The notes under the pieces: generated by a model
Seen by the model: only the letters and a program-made list of their open reading frames with translations
What the model was told of the DNA's origin: nothing
Database searches by the model: none
Made by a program: the position numbers and the translations under genes
Part shown: piece by piece, positions 9,220 through 19,014 of the stretch
How positions within the stretch are numbered: the first letter of the stretch is position 1
Layout: the number at the start of each line of letters is the position of its first letter
NCBI RefSeq assembly: GCF_029589435.1
Contig: NZ_JARRAG010000002.1
Span: forward strand, 2,790,001-2,854,000
From: Paludisphaera mucosa
GTDB taxonomy: Bacteria > Planctomycetota > Planctomycetia > Isosphaerales > Isosphaeraceae
Direction: 5' to 3'
DNA: 64,000 nucleotides

Positions 9220-12200
9220 GGCCAGTTTCCGCCCTCGCAAACGTCGGCCCGACCGGGACGACGTGGCTCGTCGCGAGGCCGGCTCGACCGCCCCAGAACC
9301 GGTTCGACAGCTTCCTCAGGACGACGTAGAACGCCGGAGTGAGGAAGAGCCCGAAGAACGTGACGCCGAGCATCCCGCTGAAGACCGTCGTCCCCAGGAC
9401 GCGCCGCATCTCATATCCCGGACCGACCGCCCGCGCGAGCGGCAAGACGCCTAGGATGAACGCGAACGACGTCATGATGATCGGTCTCAGCCGCAGCCGG
9501 CAGGCCTCGACGGCCGCCTCGAAGGGGGTGTGGCCTTCCTCCTCCTGGTGCTTGGCGAACTCCACGATCAGCACCGCGTTCTTCGCCGCCAGGCCGATGA
9601 GGACGACGAAGCTGATCTGCGTGATCAGGTTGTTGTCCATGCCGCGAAGCCACACGCCCCCCAGCGCGAACGGCAGGCAGACCGGGGCGATCAGGATGAT
9701 GGCCAGCGGCAGCGTCCAGCTCTCGTACTCGGCCGAGTGGACCAGGAAGACGAACAGCACGCAGAGCGGGAAGATGTACAGCGCCGAGTTCCCCGCCAAC
9801 TGTTCCTGATAGGCGATGTCCGTCCACTCGATCGACATGCCTTGCGGCAGGACCTCCCGGGCCAGGCGCTCGATCGTCTGGATGGCCTGGCCCGAGCTGT
9901 ACCCGGGAGCCGTGTCGCCCTGGACCTCGGCGGCCGGATACATGTTGTACCGCACCACGCGATCGGGGCCCGTCTCCCAGCGGACGTCGACCGTCGAGCC
10001 CAGGGGGACCATCTCGCCGGTGGCGTTACGGGTCTTGAGCTGATTGATGTCCTCGGCCTGGTCGCGGAACGACTCCTCGGCCTGGGTGCGCACCTGGAAG
10101 GTCCGGCCGTACAGGTTGAAGTCGTTGACGTACGCCGACCCGAGGTTCACCTGCAACGTGTCGAAGATGTTCGTCAACGGCACGTCGAGCATCTGCGCCT
10201 TCACGCGATCGATCTCGGCGAACAACTGGGGCGTGGTGGCGCCGTAGATCGTGAACACGCCCGCCAACGCGGGCTCCTTGCGGGCGGCCGCAATCAGCTC
10301 CTGCGTCGCCTCCTGGAGTGCGCGGGCCCCGTGCCCTTCGCGGTCCTGGATCAGGAATTTGAACCCGCCCGAGGTCCCCAGCCCCTGCACCGGAGGCGCC
10401 GGGATGACGAAGATGTTGGCGTCCGGGATCGCCATCAGCTCGCGTTGCACGTTGACCAGCTCGTTCAGGATGTTGGGCTGGTCGTGCGCATGTTTCCGCT
10501 CGTTCGGCAGCGGGGGGCCGAAGAAGATCACCGCGGCGCTGGGGTTGTTGGAACGGGCCGCCCCCGAGTAGCCGACGAACTCGACCGTGTGGCCGACGAC
10601 CGGGTTGCGGCGGATGATCTCGCTCGCCCGGCGGACGATCGCGTCGGTCCGCGCCAGCGAGGCCCCGTCGGGTAGCTGGATGACCGTGATCAGGTAGCCC
10701 TTGTCCTGCCTCGGGATGAACCCCGCCGGGACCGTCCGGAAGCCGTAACACGTCAGCCCGATCAGCACCGCGTACATCAGAAGTGGGATCGCCAGCCGTC
10801 GCAGGAGCCAGCCGACGACCCTCGCGTAACGGTTGGAGACGCCTTCGAACACCCGGTTGAACCCGCGGAAGAACCAGCCAAAGGCGAGGTCCCAGAGCCG
10901 GCCGAACCAGTCCTTGCGGGCGCCGTGCGGCTGGAGCAGGATCGCGCACAGCGCGGGGCTGAGCGTGAGCGAGACGAAGGCCGAGATCAGCGTCGAGACC
11001 GCGATCGTCAGCGCGAACTGGCGATAGAACTGGCCGCTGATCCCGGCGATGAAGGCCGTCGGCACGAAGACCGCCGAGAGCCCGACCGCGATGGCGATCA
11101 CCGCGGCGGTGACCTCGTCCATCGCCTTGTGGGCCGCATTGCGTGGAGACAGCCCGGCCTTGATGTGGCGCTCGACGTTCTCGACCACGACGATCGCGTC
11201 GTCGACGACGATGCCGATGGCCAGCACCAGGCCGAACAGCGAGAGCATGTTCAGCGAGAAGCCGAACGCCGACATCGCGGCGAACGTCCCCACGAGCGAC
11301 ACCGGGATGGCGATCAGGGGGATCAGCGTGGCCCGCCAGTTCTGCAGGAAGATCAGCACCACGATCACCACCAGCACCGCGGCCTCGTAAAGGGTGTGGA
11401 TCACCGAGTCGATCGACTCGCGGACGAAGACGGTCGGGTTGTAGGCGATCCGGTACTCCAGGCCTTCGGGGAAGTTCTTGGAGAGGCGGTCGATCGTCTC
11501 TTGCAGGGCCGCGGCCGTCGCCAGGGCGTTCGAGCCGGGCCGCTGGGTGATGGCCATGCCGACGCCGGTCTCGCCGTCGACGTAGCTGTTGATGGTGTAG
11601 TCGCGGGCGCCCAGCTCGATGCGGGCGACGTCGCCCACCCGCACCACGCGGCCGTCCTCGGCCGTCTTGATGATGATGTCCGAGAACTGCTGGGGATCGA
11701 TGAGCCGGCCCAGCGTCTTGACCGTGAGCTGGAAATCGCCCTTCGTCGCCTGCGGCGCCTGGCCGATCACCCCGGACGCGACCTGCAGGTTCTGCCCCTG
11801 CATCGCCTTCACGACGTCGGAGGGGATCAGCGACAGGTGCGACAGTCGTTCCGGGTCGAGCCAGATGCGCATGCTGTATTCGCGCAGGCCGGGCGTGTTG
11901 ATGCTGCCCACGCCGTCGATCCGCGACAGGGCGTCGCGCACCTGGATCAGCGCGTAGTTGCTCATGTAGAGCTGGTCGTAGCGGTGGTCGGGCGAGACGA
12001 GGTGGATGACCATCAGGATGTCGGGCGACGCCTTGAGGGTCGTGACGCCCTGGCGGCGGACCTCCTCGGGGAGGCGGGGCTCGGCCGAGGACACGCGATT
12101 CTGGACGAGCACCTGGGCGTTGTCGAGGTCGGTCCCCAGCTTGAACGTGACGGTCAGCTCCATCTGGCCGTCCACCGTGCACTGCGACGACATGTAGAGC

Positions 12201-12430
12201 ATGTCCTCGACGCCGTTGACCTCCTGCTCGATCGGTGTCGCCACCGTGTCGGCGGTCACCTCCGGCGAGGCCCCCGGATAATTGGCCCGCACCACGATCG
12301 TGGGGGGCACGATGTCGGGATACTGGGCCGCCGGCAGCGCCAGGTACGAGATCGCCCCGAAGATGGTGATGACGATCGAGATCACCGTGGCGAAGATCGG
12401 CCGGTCGATGAAGAAGTGCGCGATCCTCAT
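9194..12430 (-). CDS. RND multidrug efflux permease, HAE1/AcrB family
   Basis: 1078 residues, the full AcrB/MexB length. It is the inner-membrane trimeric pump that exports drugs or lipophilic compounds using the proton gradient. The N-terminus MRIAHFFIDRPIFATVISIVI is the classic first helix, and the proton-relay Asp pair is present in IGIVVDDAIVVVEN (TM4). Two large periplasmic loops and a second helix bundle (FVVLIGLAAKNAVLIVEFA) follow. The start codon overlaps the stop of the membrane-fusion gene by ATGA. No outer-membrane TolC-type partner is encoded nearby, so it must be supplied from elsewhere. Confidence 0.96.
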   Translation of the reverse strand: MRIAHFFIDRPIFATVISIVITIFGAISYLALPAAQYPDIVPPTIVVRANYPGASPEVTADTVATPIEQEVNGVEDMLYMSSQCTVDGQMELTVTFKLGTDLDNAQVLVQNRVSSAEPRLPEEVRRQGVTTLKASPDILMVIHLVSPDHRYDQLYMSNYALIQVRDALSRIDGVGSINTPGLREYSMRIWLDPERLSHLSLIPSDVVKAMQGQNLQVASGVIGQAPQATKGDFQLTVKTLGRLIDPQQFSDIIIKTAEDGRVVRVGDVARIELGARDYTINSYVDGETGVGMAITQRPGSNALATAAALQETIDRLSKNFPEGLEYRIAYNPTVFVRESIDSVIHTLYEAAVLVVIVVLIFLQNWRATLIPLIAIPVSLVGTFAAMSAFGFSLNMLSLFGLVLAIGIVVDDAIVVVENVERHIKAGLSPRNAAHKAMDEVTAAVIAIAVGLSAVFVPTAFIAGISGQFYRQFALTIAVSTLISAFVSLTLSPALCAILLQPHGARKDWFGRLWDLAFGWFFRGFNRVFEGVSNRYARVVGWLLRRLAIPLLMYAVLIGLTCYGFRTVPAGFIPRQDKGYLITVIQLPDGASLARTDAIVRRASEIIRRNPVVGHTVEFVGYSGAARSNNPSAAVIFFGPPLPNERKHAHDQPNILNELVNVQRELMAIPDANIFVIPAPPVQGLGTSGGFKFLIQDREGHGARALQEATQELIAAARKEPALAGVFTIYGATTPQLFAEIDRVKAQMLDVPLTNIFDTLQVNLGSAYVNDFNLYGRTFQVRTQAEESFRDQAEDINQLKTRNATGEMVPLGSTVDVRWETGPDRVVRYNMYPAAEVQGDTAPGYSSGQAIQTIERLAREVLPQGMSIEWTDIAYQEQLAGNSALYIFPLCVLFVFLVHSAEYESWTLPLAIILIAPVCLPFALGGVWLRGMDNNLITQISFVVLIGLAAKNAVLIVEFAKHQEEEGHTPFEAAVEACRLRLRPIIMTSFAFILGVLPLARAVGPGYEMRRVLGTTVFSGMLGVTFFGLFLTPAFYVVLRKLSNRFWGGRAGLATSHVVPVGPTFARAETGHEELQAAR

Positions 12431-13872
12431 GGCATCATCCCCTCAGAGGTCCTCTGCTCCGTCGACCCGAGCGCGGTCGCCGGCGGCGACGGCGGACGCT
12501 CTCCCGACTCCGCCCGGCTCTTCGCGTACGAGGGCAGCCACCGCCCCTCGGGGAGCGGCTGCGCGTCGTCGGGGAGGCCGTCGTCCACGACGAGGGTTTC
12601 CTCGAAGGTCGCGTCGACGAGGCTCCCCGGCTTGACCCGCTGGAGGCCGCGGAGCAGGATCTTCTCGGGTCCGGCCAGGCCTTCGCGGACGATCCGCAGC
12701 CCCTGCACGCGCCGGCCGATGTCGACCTTCTGGCGATGGATCGTGTTCCCCTCGTCGACCACGTAGACGAACTTCTCGGACTGGTCGGTCGCGATCGCCG
12801 AATCGGGGATCAGCACCGCGTCGTGGCGGCCGCTCCCCGGGATCCGCACCTTGGCGAAGAGGCCCGGCGTCAGCGACAGGTCGGGGTTCGGCAGGATGGC
12901 GCGGCCCCGCATGGTGGCGGTCTTGCGATCCATCCGGTTGTCCAGGAAGTCGAGATGCCCCTGGTGCGGGAACCGCTTCGACTCGTCCGCCAGCCCCACG
13001 AACACGGGGAGCTTCGAATGGCGGAGGTCCGTGAGCTTGCCCGCCTCGACGAGCCGCATGTACTTCAGGAACGATTGCTCGTCGGCGTCGAAATAGCAGT
13101 GGATCGGGTCGAGCGAGACGATCGTCGTGAGCAGGGTCGCCTGGTCGGTCCCGCCGCTGATCAGGTTGCCGTCGGTCACGACGCGGCGGCTGACGCGGCC
13201 GGTGACGGGGGCCCTCACCTCGGTGTAGCTGAGGTTCAGGCGGGCGGTCGCCAGTTGCGACTGGGCGGCCCGCATGTCGGCGGCGGCCGTCGTGACGGCC
13301 GCCTTGGCGAGCGCGACCCGGGCCTTCTTCACGTCCCGATCGGCGCTCGTTTGCTTGAAGCTCGTCTCGCGGATGTCCAGCTCTTCCTGAGCCAGCGCGT
13401 TCTTGGCGACCAGGCGCCGGGCCCGGCCCAGCATCAGGACCGACAGCTCGCGCTGCGACTCGGCCGACTCGACCTCGGCGTCGGCCTGGACGCGCTGGGC
13501 CTCGGCCTCCTCGGAGCGGGCGACGGCGCGGGCCAGGTCGGCCTCGGCCTGCTCGACGGCCAGGCGGAAGGGCCGCTGGTCGAGGATGCACAGCAGGTCC
13601 CCCTTCTGGACGATCTGCCCCTCCTCGAAATGGGTCGATTCCAGGTGGCCGCTCACCCGAGCCCGCACCTCGACCGACTCGATCGGGTCGATGCGGCCGA
13701 CGTACTCGTCCCATTCGACGATCGGCTTGCGGACGGGCGACGTGGCCACGACCTTCGCGGCCGGCGCCGCCGGGGGGAGGCCCTCGCGCCGGCAGCCGGC
13801 CGCCAGGGCCAGGAGGAGCCACGCCGGCCACGAATACCGTGCGAAAGACCGGCGGACGCGAGGACCATTCAT
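12427..13872 (-). CDS. RND efflux membrane-fusion lipoprotein (AcrA/MexA family)
   Basis: 481 residues from the ATG at 13872. The N-terminus ends in LLLALAAGC, a lipobox that predicts a lipid-anchored periplasmic adaptor; a longer in-frame extension upstream would bury this signal. The order is lipoyl half (VRARVSGHLESTHFEEGQIVQKGDLL), a long alpha-helical hairpin rich in Ala/Glu (~95-190), the second lipoyl half (TEVRAPVTGRVSR), then beta-barrel and membrane-proximal domains. The adaptor links the pump to an outer-membrane channel. It is the first pump gene of the operon, with a MarR-type site 88 bases upstream. Confidence 0.93.
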   Translation of the reverse strand: MNGPRVRRSFARYSWPAWLLLALAAGCRREGLPPAAPAAKVVATSPVRKPIVEWDEYVGRIDPIESVEVRARVSGHLESTHFEEGQIVQKGDLLCILDQRPFRLAVEQAEADLARAVARSEEAEAQRVQADAEVESAESQRELSVLMLGRARRLVAKNALAQEELDIRETSFKQTSADRDVKKARVALAKAAVTTAAADMRAAQSQLATARLNLSYTEVRAPVTGRVSRRVVTDGNLISGGTDQATLLTTIVSLDPIHCYFDADEQSFLKYMRLVEAGKLTDLRHSKLPVFVGLADESKRFPHQGHLDFLDNRMDRKTATMRGRAILPNPDLSLTPGLFAKVRIPGSGRHDAVLIPDSAIATDQSEKFVYVVDEGNTIHRQKVDIGRRVQGLRIVREGLAGPEKILLRGLQRVKPGSLVDATFEETLVVDDGLPDDAQPLPEGRWLPSYAKSRAESGERPPSPPATALGSTEQRTSEGMMP

Positions 13873-13959
13873 GACAACCGCCCCATCTCGAGAAAACCGA
13901 AATCGTCGTTCCCGGAGCGACCCCCAATTCGAAGTCGCGAATCCGCCGCAGGTCCTGAT

Positions 13960-13971
13960 TTGCATATACAA
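13960..13971. promoter_or_regulatory. Predicted MarR operator, efflux operon
   Basis: TTGCATATACAA is the exact reverse complement of the site in front of marR, and both are followed by CTC on the plus strand. It lies between marR and the membrane-fusion gene. Confidence 0.6.
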
Positions 13972-14021
13972 CTCAAAAGGCCGAGTCCGGCTCCGAACGG
14001 GTCACGCATCCGGCGGACCGT

Positions 14022-14465
14022 TCAGCGCGTCTCGGTCTCTTCGAGGCGCCCCTCGTCGATCACCCGGTGCAGTTCCTGGATGAACGCGCCGCCGAGGAGT
14101 TTCTCGATCTCGGCCTGGGCCTCGTCCCACGCGGGCTTGACCTTGTGGAGCAAGGCGCGGCCGACCGCCGTGGCCTCCAGGCTCAGGCTCCGGCCCGAGC
14201 CGGGCGTAGAACGGATCCAGCCGTGTTCGACGAGCCGCTCGAGGTCACGGCTCAGGGTCGACTTCTCCAGCCTCAGCCGGCGGCAGACCATCGACGGGGC
14301 CAAGGGCCCCCTCGCGGCGACGACCGTCAGGATGTTGATTTGACTGGAGCGGATCCCATACGGCCGCAGCTTGGCGTCGAAGATGCCGCTGACGACCCGG
14401 TTCAACGTTCGAACCCGGCCCGCGAGGCATTCGGCGGCGAGCTGCTGCACGATCTCGTCTGACAT
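14022..14465 (-). CDS. MarR-family transcriptional regulator
   Basis: 147 residues from the ATG at 14465, preceded by AGGGGGG. An upstream in-frame start would run through the promoter and operator, so I reject it. The winged helix-turn-helix is visible: SSQINILTVVAARGPLAPSMVCRRLRLEKSTLSRDLERLVEHGWI (~45-90), with the wing in STPGSGRSLSLEATAVG. Helices at both ends form the dimer interface. The family represses efflux genes and releases DNA when it binds phenolic or drug ligands. It heads the efflux operon and probably represses itself and the pump. Confidence 0.92.
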   Translation of the reverse strand: MSDEIVQQLAAECLAGRVRTLNRVVSGIFDAKLRPYGIRSSQINILTVVAARGPLAPSMVCRRLRLEKSTLSRDLERLVEHGWIRSTPGSGRSLSLEATAVGRALLHKVKPAWDEAQAEIEKLLGGAFIQELHRVIDEGRLEETETR

Positions 14466-14488
14466 GGGACGCCCCCCTTTTGCAGTCC

Positions 14489-14516
14489 ATTGTATATGCA
14501 ACTCAGTGTGGGTCAA
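14489..14516 (-). promoter_or_regulatory. marR promoter with overlapping operator
   Basis: On the minus strand, TTGACC (14511-14516) and TACAAT (14489-14494) are 16 bases apart. The operator TTGTATATGCAA (plus strand, 14490-14501) covers the -10 box, so bound MarR would block RNA polymerase. Confidence 0.6.
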
Positions 14517-14577
14517 GCGATCACCCCGGATCTCGACCTGAGGCGACCGATCGGCGGCGAGCGAGGTAAGAACGACA

Positions 14578-14613
14578 ACGCCGCATCCCCAGCCTTGGCG
14601 GGGGGAGCGGCGT
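14578..14613 (-). terminator. Hairpin downstream of 42-residue peptide gene
   Basis: ACGCCGC pairs with GCGGCGT, and inside it TCCCC pairs with GGGGGA. It is followed on the minus strand by TGTCGTTCTT. It lies between the peptide gene and marR. Confidence 0.45.
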
Positions 14614-14649
14614 CGTGGAGCAATCAGCGTGGCCGTCGCGTCGCGACGG

Positions 14650-14778
14650 TTATTTGTTCATGGCCTTGGCGGCGACGTAGATGACGGCCGCGCCGACGAT
14701 TCCGCCACCGCAAAGCATGTAGAGCATCGAGTATTCGATCGCGGCGTAGAACACCGGGACTTGCGTGAGAACGTGCAT
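14650..14778 (-). CDS. 42-residue single-pass membrane peptide
   Basis: The peptide has a hydrophobic core from about residue 8 to 36 (FYAAIEYSMLYMLCGGGIVG...) and ends in AKAMNK, so the C-terminal end is positively charged. The ATG at 14778 has a good GAGGAAC ribosome site nine bases upstream, and a hairpin follows the stop. I do not recognise a family. It could be a small membrane subunit, a regulator or a type I toxin-like peptide; nothing in the sequence decides. Confidence 0.6.
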   Translation of the reverse strand: MHVLTQVPVFYAAIEYSMLYMLCGGGIVGAAVIYVAAKAMNK

Positions 14779-15155
14779 CGAAAGTTCCTCACCAGTTAAG
14801 TTGTCGTGCCGGGGACGCCTCGACCAGGCCGGCCCGAGCGGGCTCGATTCTGCATGAACGAGAAGGCAAACCCGATGCCGAACCACGTTGGGAAGGGCTG
14901 CGAAACGACTCGCCGGCTTGCGGTCGACCGCCTTGTACCGCGAGGGCGCCGACCTGCGAGAAAGCCGGACGATCCATGGCTGAGATCGACAGAGGTCGCG
15001 AAATCTCATCTGTGTGCGGCGACCCATGAGCGGGTAAAATTCGTCGACGCCACTCTCGCGGGGCGACCGCATCAGCCGCTTCCGCAATCGCTCGTCCGTC
15101 GTCCGACGCCACGCCCCGGCGATTCCTTCTTCGCTCGCCTCGGGAGCATCTCGTC
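14779..15155. other. 377-base divergent intergenic region
   Basis: This lies between the membrane peptide (minus) and the DUF1592 gene (plus). A TAAAAT box at 15035-15040 could be a -10 element for the plus-strand operon, but the -35 is poor. I see no convincing gene. Confidence 0.4.
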
Positions 15156-17522
15156 ATGTTTCACCTGGGCAGGTCGGGCCGAATCGGCCTCCTGGCGTCG
15201 GTCGCGATGATCGGCGGATGGGTCGCGTGCCTCGGGGAGGAACCGGAGGCGGACGGATCAAGCCGCGAGGCGTTGAGCCGGTTCGTCGGCCTCTACTGCG
15301 CGGAGTGCCATAACGCCGAGGACAAGTCGGGGGACCTGGACCTGGAGCGACTCGTCGCCGAGGGCGTCGAGGCCAATCCGCACGCCTGGGAGAAGACGGT
15401 CCGCCGGCTGGCCACCCGCCAGATGCCCCCCGCCGACGCGGTCCGGCCCCGAGAGCGGGCTTATGAGTCGATCCTGGCGACGCTCGAGGCCTCGCTCGAC
15501 CGCGCGGCCGCTGATCGGCCCAACGCCGGCCGGACCGAGACCCTCCGCCGCCTCAACCGCACCGAGTATCAGAACGCGATACGCGACCTGCTCGCCCTCG
15601 ACGTCGACGCCTCGGCGCTCCTGCCGAACGACGAGTCGAGTCGGGGCTTCGACAACATCACGGTCGCCGGCCTGTCGCCCACGCTCCTTGACCGCTACAT
15701 CACCGCGGCGCAGAAGATCAGCCGGCTGGCGATCGGCGGCCAGGGACGATCCCCCGGCGGGGACACCTTCCGCATCCGCGGCGACGTCACGCAGGAGGAG
15801 CACGTCGAGGGCCTCCCGCCCGGCACGCGCGGTGGGGCCCTGATCCCTTATACGTTCCCGCAAGATGGGAATTACGACGTCCAGGTCCGCCTGACCCGCG
15901 ACCGCGACGAGCACGTCGAGGGCCTGCACGAGCCGCACGACCTGGAGATCCTCCTCGACCGCGATCGCCGGGCGCTGCTCACCGTGACGCCGCCCAAGGT
16001 GGATACGGATCACCAGAAGGCCGACGAGAAGCTGAAGGTCCGCATCGCGGCGACCGCCGGCCCGCATCAGCTCGGCGTCACCTTCTTGAAAAACCCCTCA
16101 TCGCTGCTCGAAACCAAGCGCCAGCCGTACCAGGCGCACTACAACATGCACCGGCATCCCCGGCTCTCGCCGGCGGTCTTCCAGGTCTCGATTACGGGAC
16201 CTTACGCGGTCAAGGGGACCGGCGAGACGCCCAGCCGTCGCCGGATCTTCGTCCGTCGCCCGACCGGGCCCGACGACGAAGTGGCGTGCGCCCGCGAGAT
16301 CGTCTCCTTGCTGACCCGCCACGCGTATCGTCGCCCCGTCGCCGATGCGGACCTCGAAAAGCCCATGGAATTCTATTGCTCGGCGCGTGCTGATGGGGAC
16401 TTCGACGCGGGGATCGAGGCCGCGCTGGGCGCGATCCTGGTCAGCCCCCAGTTCCTCTTCCGGATCGAGCCCGACCCGCCGGGAGTCGCATCGAAGACGG
16501 CGTATCGCATCAGCGACGTCCAGCTCGCCTCGCGGCTGTCGTTCTTCATCTGGAGCAGCATCCCCGACGACGAGCTTCTCGACTTGGCGAGTCGCGGCGA
16601 GCTGCACAAGCCGGACGTCCTCGAAGGCCAGGTCCGGCGGATGCTCGGCGACGAGCGATCGCGGGCGCTCGCGACCAACTTCGCCGGCCAGTGGCTGCAC
16701 CTCCGCAACCTCGATTCGACGACGCCCGACCTGCGGCTCTTCCCCGACTTCGACGACAACCTGCGGCAGTCCTTCCGTCAGGAGACCGAGCTGACGTTCG
16801 AGAGCGTTTTGACCGAGGATCGCAGCGTGCTCGACCTGATCCAGTCCGATCACGCCTTCCTCAACGAGCGGCTGGCGAAGCACTACGGCATCCCGAACGT
16901 CTACGGCAGCCGCTTCCGCCGCGTCTCGCTCGGCGAAGGAGGCGAGCGCGGGGGCCTGCTCCGCCAGGGGAGCATCCTGACCGTGACCAGTTACGCCACC
17001 CGCACGTCGCCGGTGATCCGCGGCAAATGGGTGCTGGAGAACATCCTCGGCACGCCCCCGCCGCCTCCCCCCGCGGACGTCCCGGCGCTCGAGGACAACA
17101 CCGTGGCGTCGAACCTCTCGGTCCGCGAGCGACTGGCCAAGCATCGCGCCGACGTCGCCTGCGCGAGCTGCCACAAGCTCATGGACCCCGTCGGCTTCTC
17201 GCTGGAGAACTTCGACGCGGTGGGCCGATGGCGCACCCAGGAGGACGGCAAGCCGGCCGACGCCACGGGCGGACTCCCCGACGGCACCACGTTCACGGGG
17301 GTCGACGGCCTGGAGCGGGCCCTGCTCAAGCGTCCCGAGCTCTTCGCCGCCGCCCTGACCGAGAAGCTCATGACGTTCGCCCTGGGGCGCGGGGTCGAAA
17401 CGTACGACGCGCCGGCCGTCCGCAAGGTCGTCCGCCAGGCCCCCGAACGGGGCTATCGTTTCTCCTCGCTGATCCTGGGAATCGCCTCCAGCACGCCGTT
17501 CCAGATGAGGAACTCCGAATGA
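15156..17522 (+). CDS. Planctomycete cytochrome c-type DUF1587/1595/1592/1588/1585 protein
   Basis: 788 residues with a signal peptide. A c-type haem motif CAECH is near residue 48, followed by DUF1587 (TLRRLNRTEYQNAIRDLLALDVD, ~130), a carbohydrate-binding-like insert (~200-340), DUF1595, DUF1592 (SRLSFFIWSSIPDDELL), DUF1588 (TSPVIRGKWVLENILGTPPPPPP) and DUF1585, with a second CASCH motif near residue 669. The family is expanded in planctomycetes and verrucomicrobia and presumed periplasmic. Its biochemical function is not established; electron transfer coupled to polymer breakdown is the usual guess. It overlaps the DUF1552 gene by ATGA, so the two form an operon. Confidence 0.93.
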   Translation: MFHLGRSGRIGLLASVAMIGGWVACLGEEPEADGSSREALSRFVGLYCAECHNAEDKSGDLDLERLVAEGVEANPHAWEKTVRRLATRQMPPADAVRPRERAYESILATLEASLDRAAADRPNAGRTETLRRLNRTEYQNAIRDLLALDVDASALLPNDESSRGFDNITVAGLSPTLLDRYITAAQKISRLAIGGQGRSPGGDTFRIRGDVTQEEHVEGLPPGTRGGALIPYTFPQDGNYDVQVRLTRDRDEHVEGLHEPHDLEILLDRDRRALLTVTPPKVDTDHQKADEKLKVRIAATAGPHQLGVTFLKNPSSLLETKRQPYQAHYNMHRHPRLSPAVFQVSITGPYAVKGTGETPSRRRIFVRRPTGPDDEVACAREIVSLLTRHAYRRPVADADLEKPMEFYCSARADGDFDAGIEAALGAILVSPQFLFRIEPDPPGVASKTAYRISDVQLASRLSFFIWSSIPDDELLDLASRGELHKPDVLEGQVRRMLGDERSRALATNFAGQWLHLRNLDSTTPDLRLFPDFDDNLRQSFRQETELTFESVLTEDRSVLDLIQSDHAFLNERLAKHYGIPNVYGSRFRRVSLGEGGERGGLLRQGSILTVTSYATRTSPVIRGKWVLENILGTPPPPPPADVPALEDNTVASNLSVRERLAKHRADVACASCHKLMDPVGFSLENFDAVGRWRTQEDGKPADATGGLPDGTTFTGVDGLERALLKRPELFAAALTEKLMTFALGRGVETYDAPAVRKVVRQAPERGYRFSSLILGIASSTPFQMRNSE

Positions 17523-18868
17523 TCGTCATGAAGAAGGCCCTGCCGAGGCGGACGTTCCTGCGGGGCGTCGGGACCGCGCTCGCGTTGCCTCTGCTGGACG
17601 CGATGGTCCCCTCGATGACCGCCCTGGCCGCGACGCCGGCCGACCCGTCGCGGCTGCGACGGCTGGGGTTCGTCTACATGCCGATGGGCTGCGACCTGCC
17701 CCGGTGGACGCCCCCGGGCGGCGACGTGCTCGACGTCCTCTCGCCGATCCTCAGCCCGCTGGAGCCGGTGAAGAAGTACGTCACCGCGATCAGCAACCTG
17801 GAGCTGCGGAACGCCTACCCGGGCACGCACGCGACGTCCAACGCCTCCTTCCTGAGCGCGGCGCGGGCGAAGCTGACCGAGAGCACCGACTACTACCTGG
17901 GCACGACCGTCGACCAGATCGCCGCGAAGCAGCTCGGCCGCGAGACCCAGCTGCCGTCGCTCGAGATCGCGATGGACCTGCTGTCGACGGTCGGCCAGTG
18001 CGACAACGGGTATGCGTGCGTCTATCAGAACAACCTCTCGTGGTCCTCTCCGACCACGCCGCTGCCGGCCGAGGCCCATCCGCGGATCGTCTTCGAACGC
18101 CTCTTCGGCGAGGGAGGGAACGCCGTCGAGCGTCGCGCCGCCTTGAAGAAGCGGGCGAGCCTGCTCGACTCCGTCGCCGAGGAGATGGCCCGCCTCAAGA
18201 ATCAGCTCGGGCCGGCCGATCGCGAGAAGGTCGCCCAGTACCTCGACGCCGTCCGCGAGGTCGAGCGGCGGATCCAGAAGGCCGAGGCCGACTCGCGGGA
18301 GGACGCCCTGCCGGACCTGGACCGGCCCGTCGGCGTCCCCGCCTCGTACGCCGACCACGCCCGTCTGATGTTCGACCTCCAGATCCTGGCCATGCAGGGC
18401 GACGTCACGCGGGTCGTCACGTTCCAGCTCGCCCGCGAGACGAGCAACCGGACCTATCCCGAGATCGGCGTGTTCGACTCGCACCACCCGCTGACGCACC
18501 ACGGCAACGACCCGGCCAAGATCGCCAAGATGGCCCGGATCAACCAGTTCCACGTCTCGCTGTTCGCCGAGTTCGTCGCCAAGATGCAGGCGACCCGCGA
18601 GGGTGACGGTTCTTTGCTCGATCACTCGCTCTACCTCTACGGCAGCGGCATGGGCAACCCCAACCTCCACGACCACAAGGACCTGCCGATCCTCGTCGCC
18701 GGCGGAGCCGCCGGCCGCATGAAGGGCGGCCGCCACATCCGCTTCAAGGAGCCCACGCCGCTGGCGAACCTCCACCTGACCCTGCTCGACAAGGTCGGCG
18801 TGCATCTCGACTCCTTCGCCGACAGCCGCGGCCAGGTCGATGAGCTGTTCGAGCCGCTGGCGATTTGA
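17519..18868 (+). CDS. DUF1552 protein, Tat-exported
   Basis: 449 residues starting with a twin-arginine signal (PRRTFLRGVGTALALPLLDA). The rest is DUF1552, a family related to the DUF1501/alkaline phosphatase-like fold: GFVYMPMGCDLPRWTP near the N-terminus, THATSNASFLSAARAK in the middle and DHSLYLYGSGMGNPNLHDHKDLPILVAGGAAG near the end. It is almost always encoded after a DUF1592 protein, as here. Tat export implies it folds in the cytoplasm, possibly with a cofactor. The reaction is unknown. Confidence 0.93.
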   Translation: MIVMKKALPRRTFLRGVGTALALPLLDAMVPSMTALAATPADPSRLRRLGFVYMPMGCDLPRWTPPGGDVLDVLSPILSPLEPVKKYVTAISNLELRNAYPGTHATSNASFLSAARAKLTESTDYYLGTTVDQIAAKQLGRETQLPSLEIAMDLLSTVGQCDNGYACVYQNNLSWSSPTTPLPAEAHPRIVFERLFGEGGNAVERRAALKKRASLLDSVAEEMARLKNQLGPADREKVAQYLDAVREVERRIQKAEADSREDALPDLDRPVGVPASYADHARLMFDLQILAMQGDVTRVVTFQLARETSNRTYPEIGVFDSHHPLTHHGNDPAKIAKMARINQFHVSLFAEFVAKMQATREGDGSLLDHSLYLYGSGMGNPNLHDHKDLPILVAGGAAGRMKGGRHIRFKEPTPLANLHLTLLDKVGVHLDSFADSRGQVDELFEPLAI

Positions 18869-19014
18869 GGGCGTCGGTCGCGAGGAGATTTGGGTCAGAT
18901 CGGGCCCATGCCGGCAGAAGAGTTCGCCACGTCGATTTTTGATATCATCAATCCGCTCGCCGGCCGGGCCCGCTGAGCTTGGTCGTTCGGCCGGCGGAAG
19001 GACGAGATCCAACA

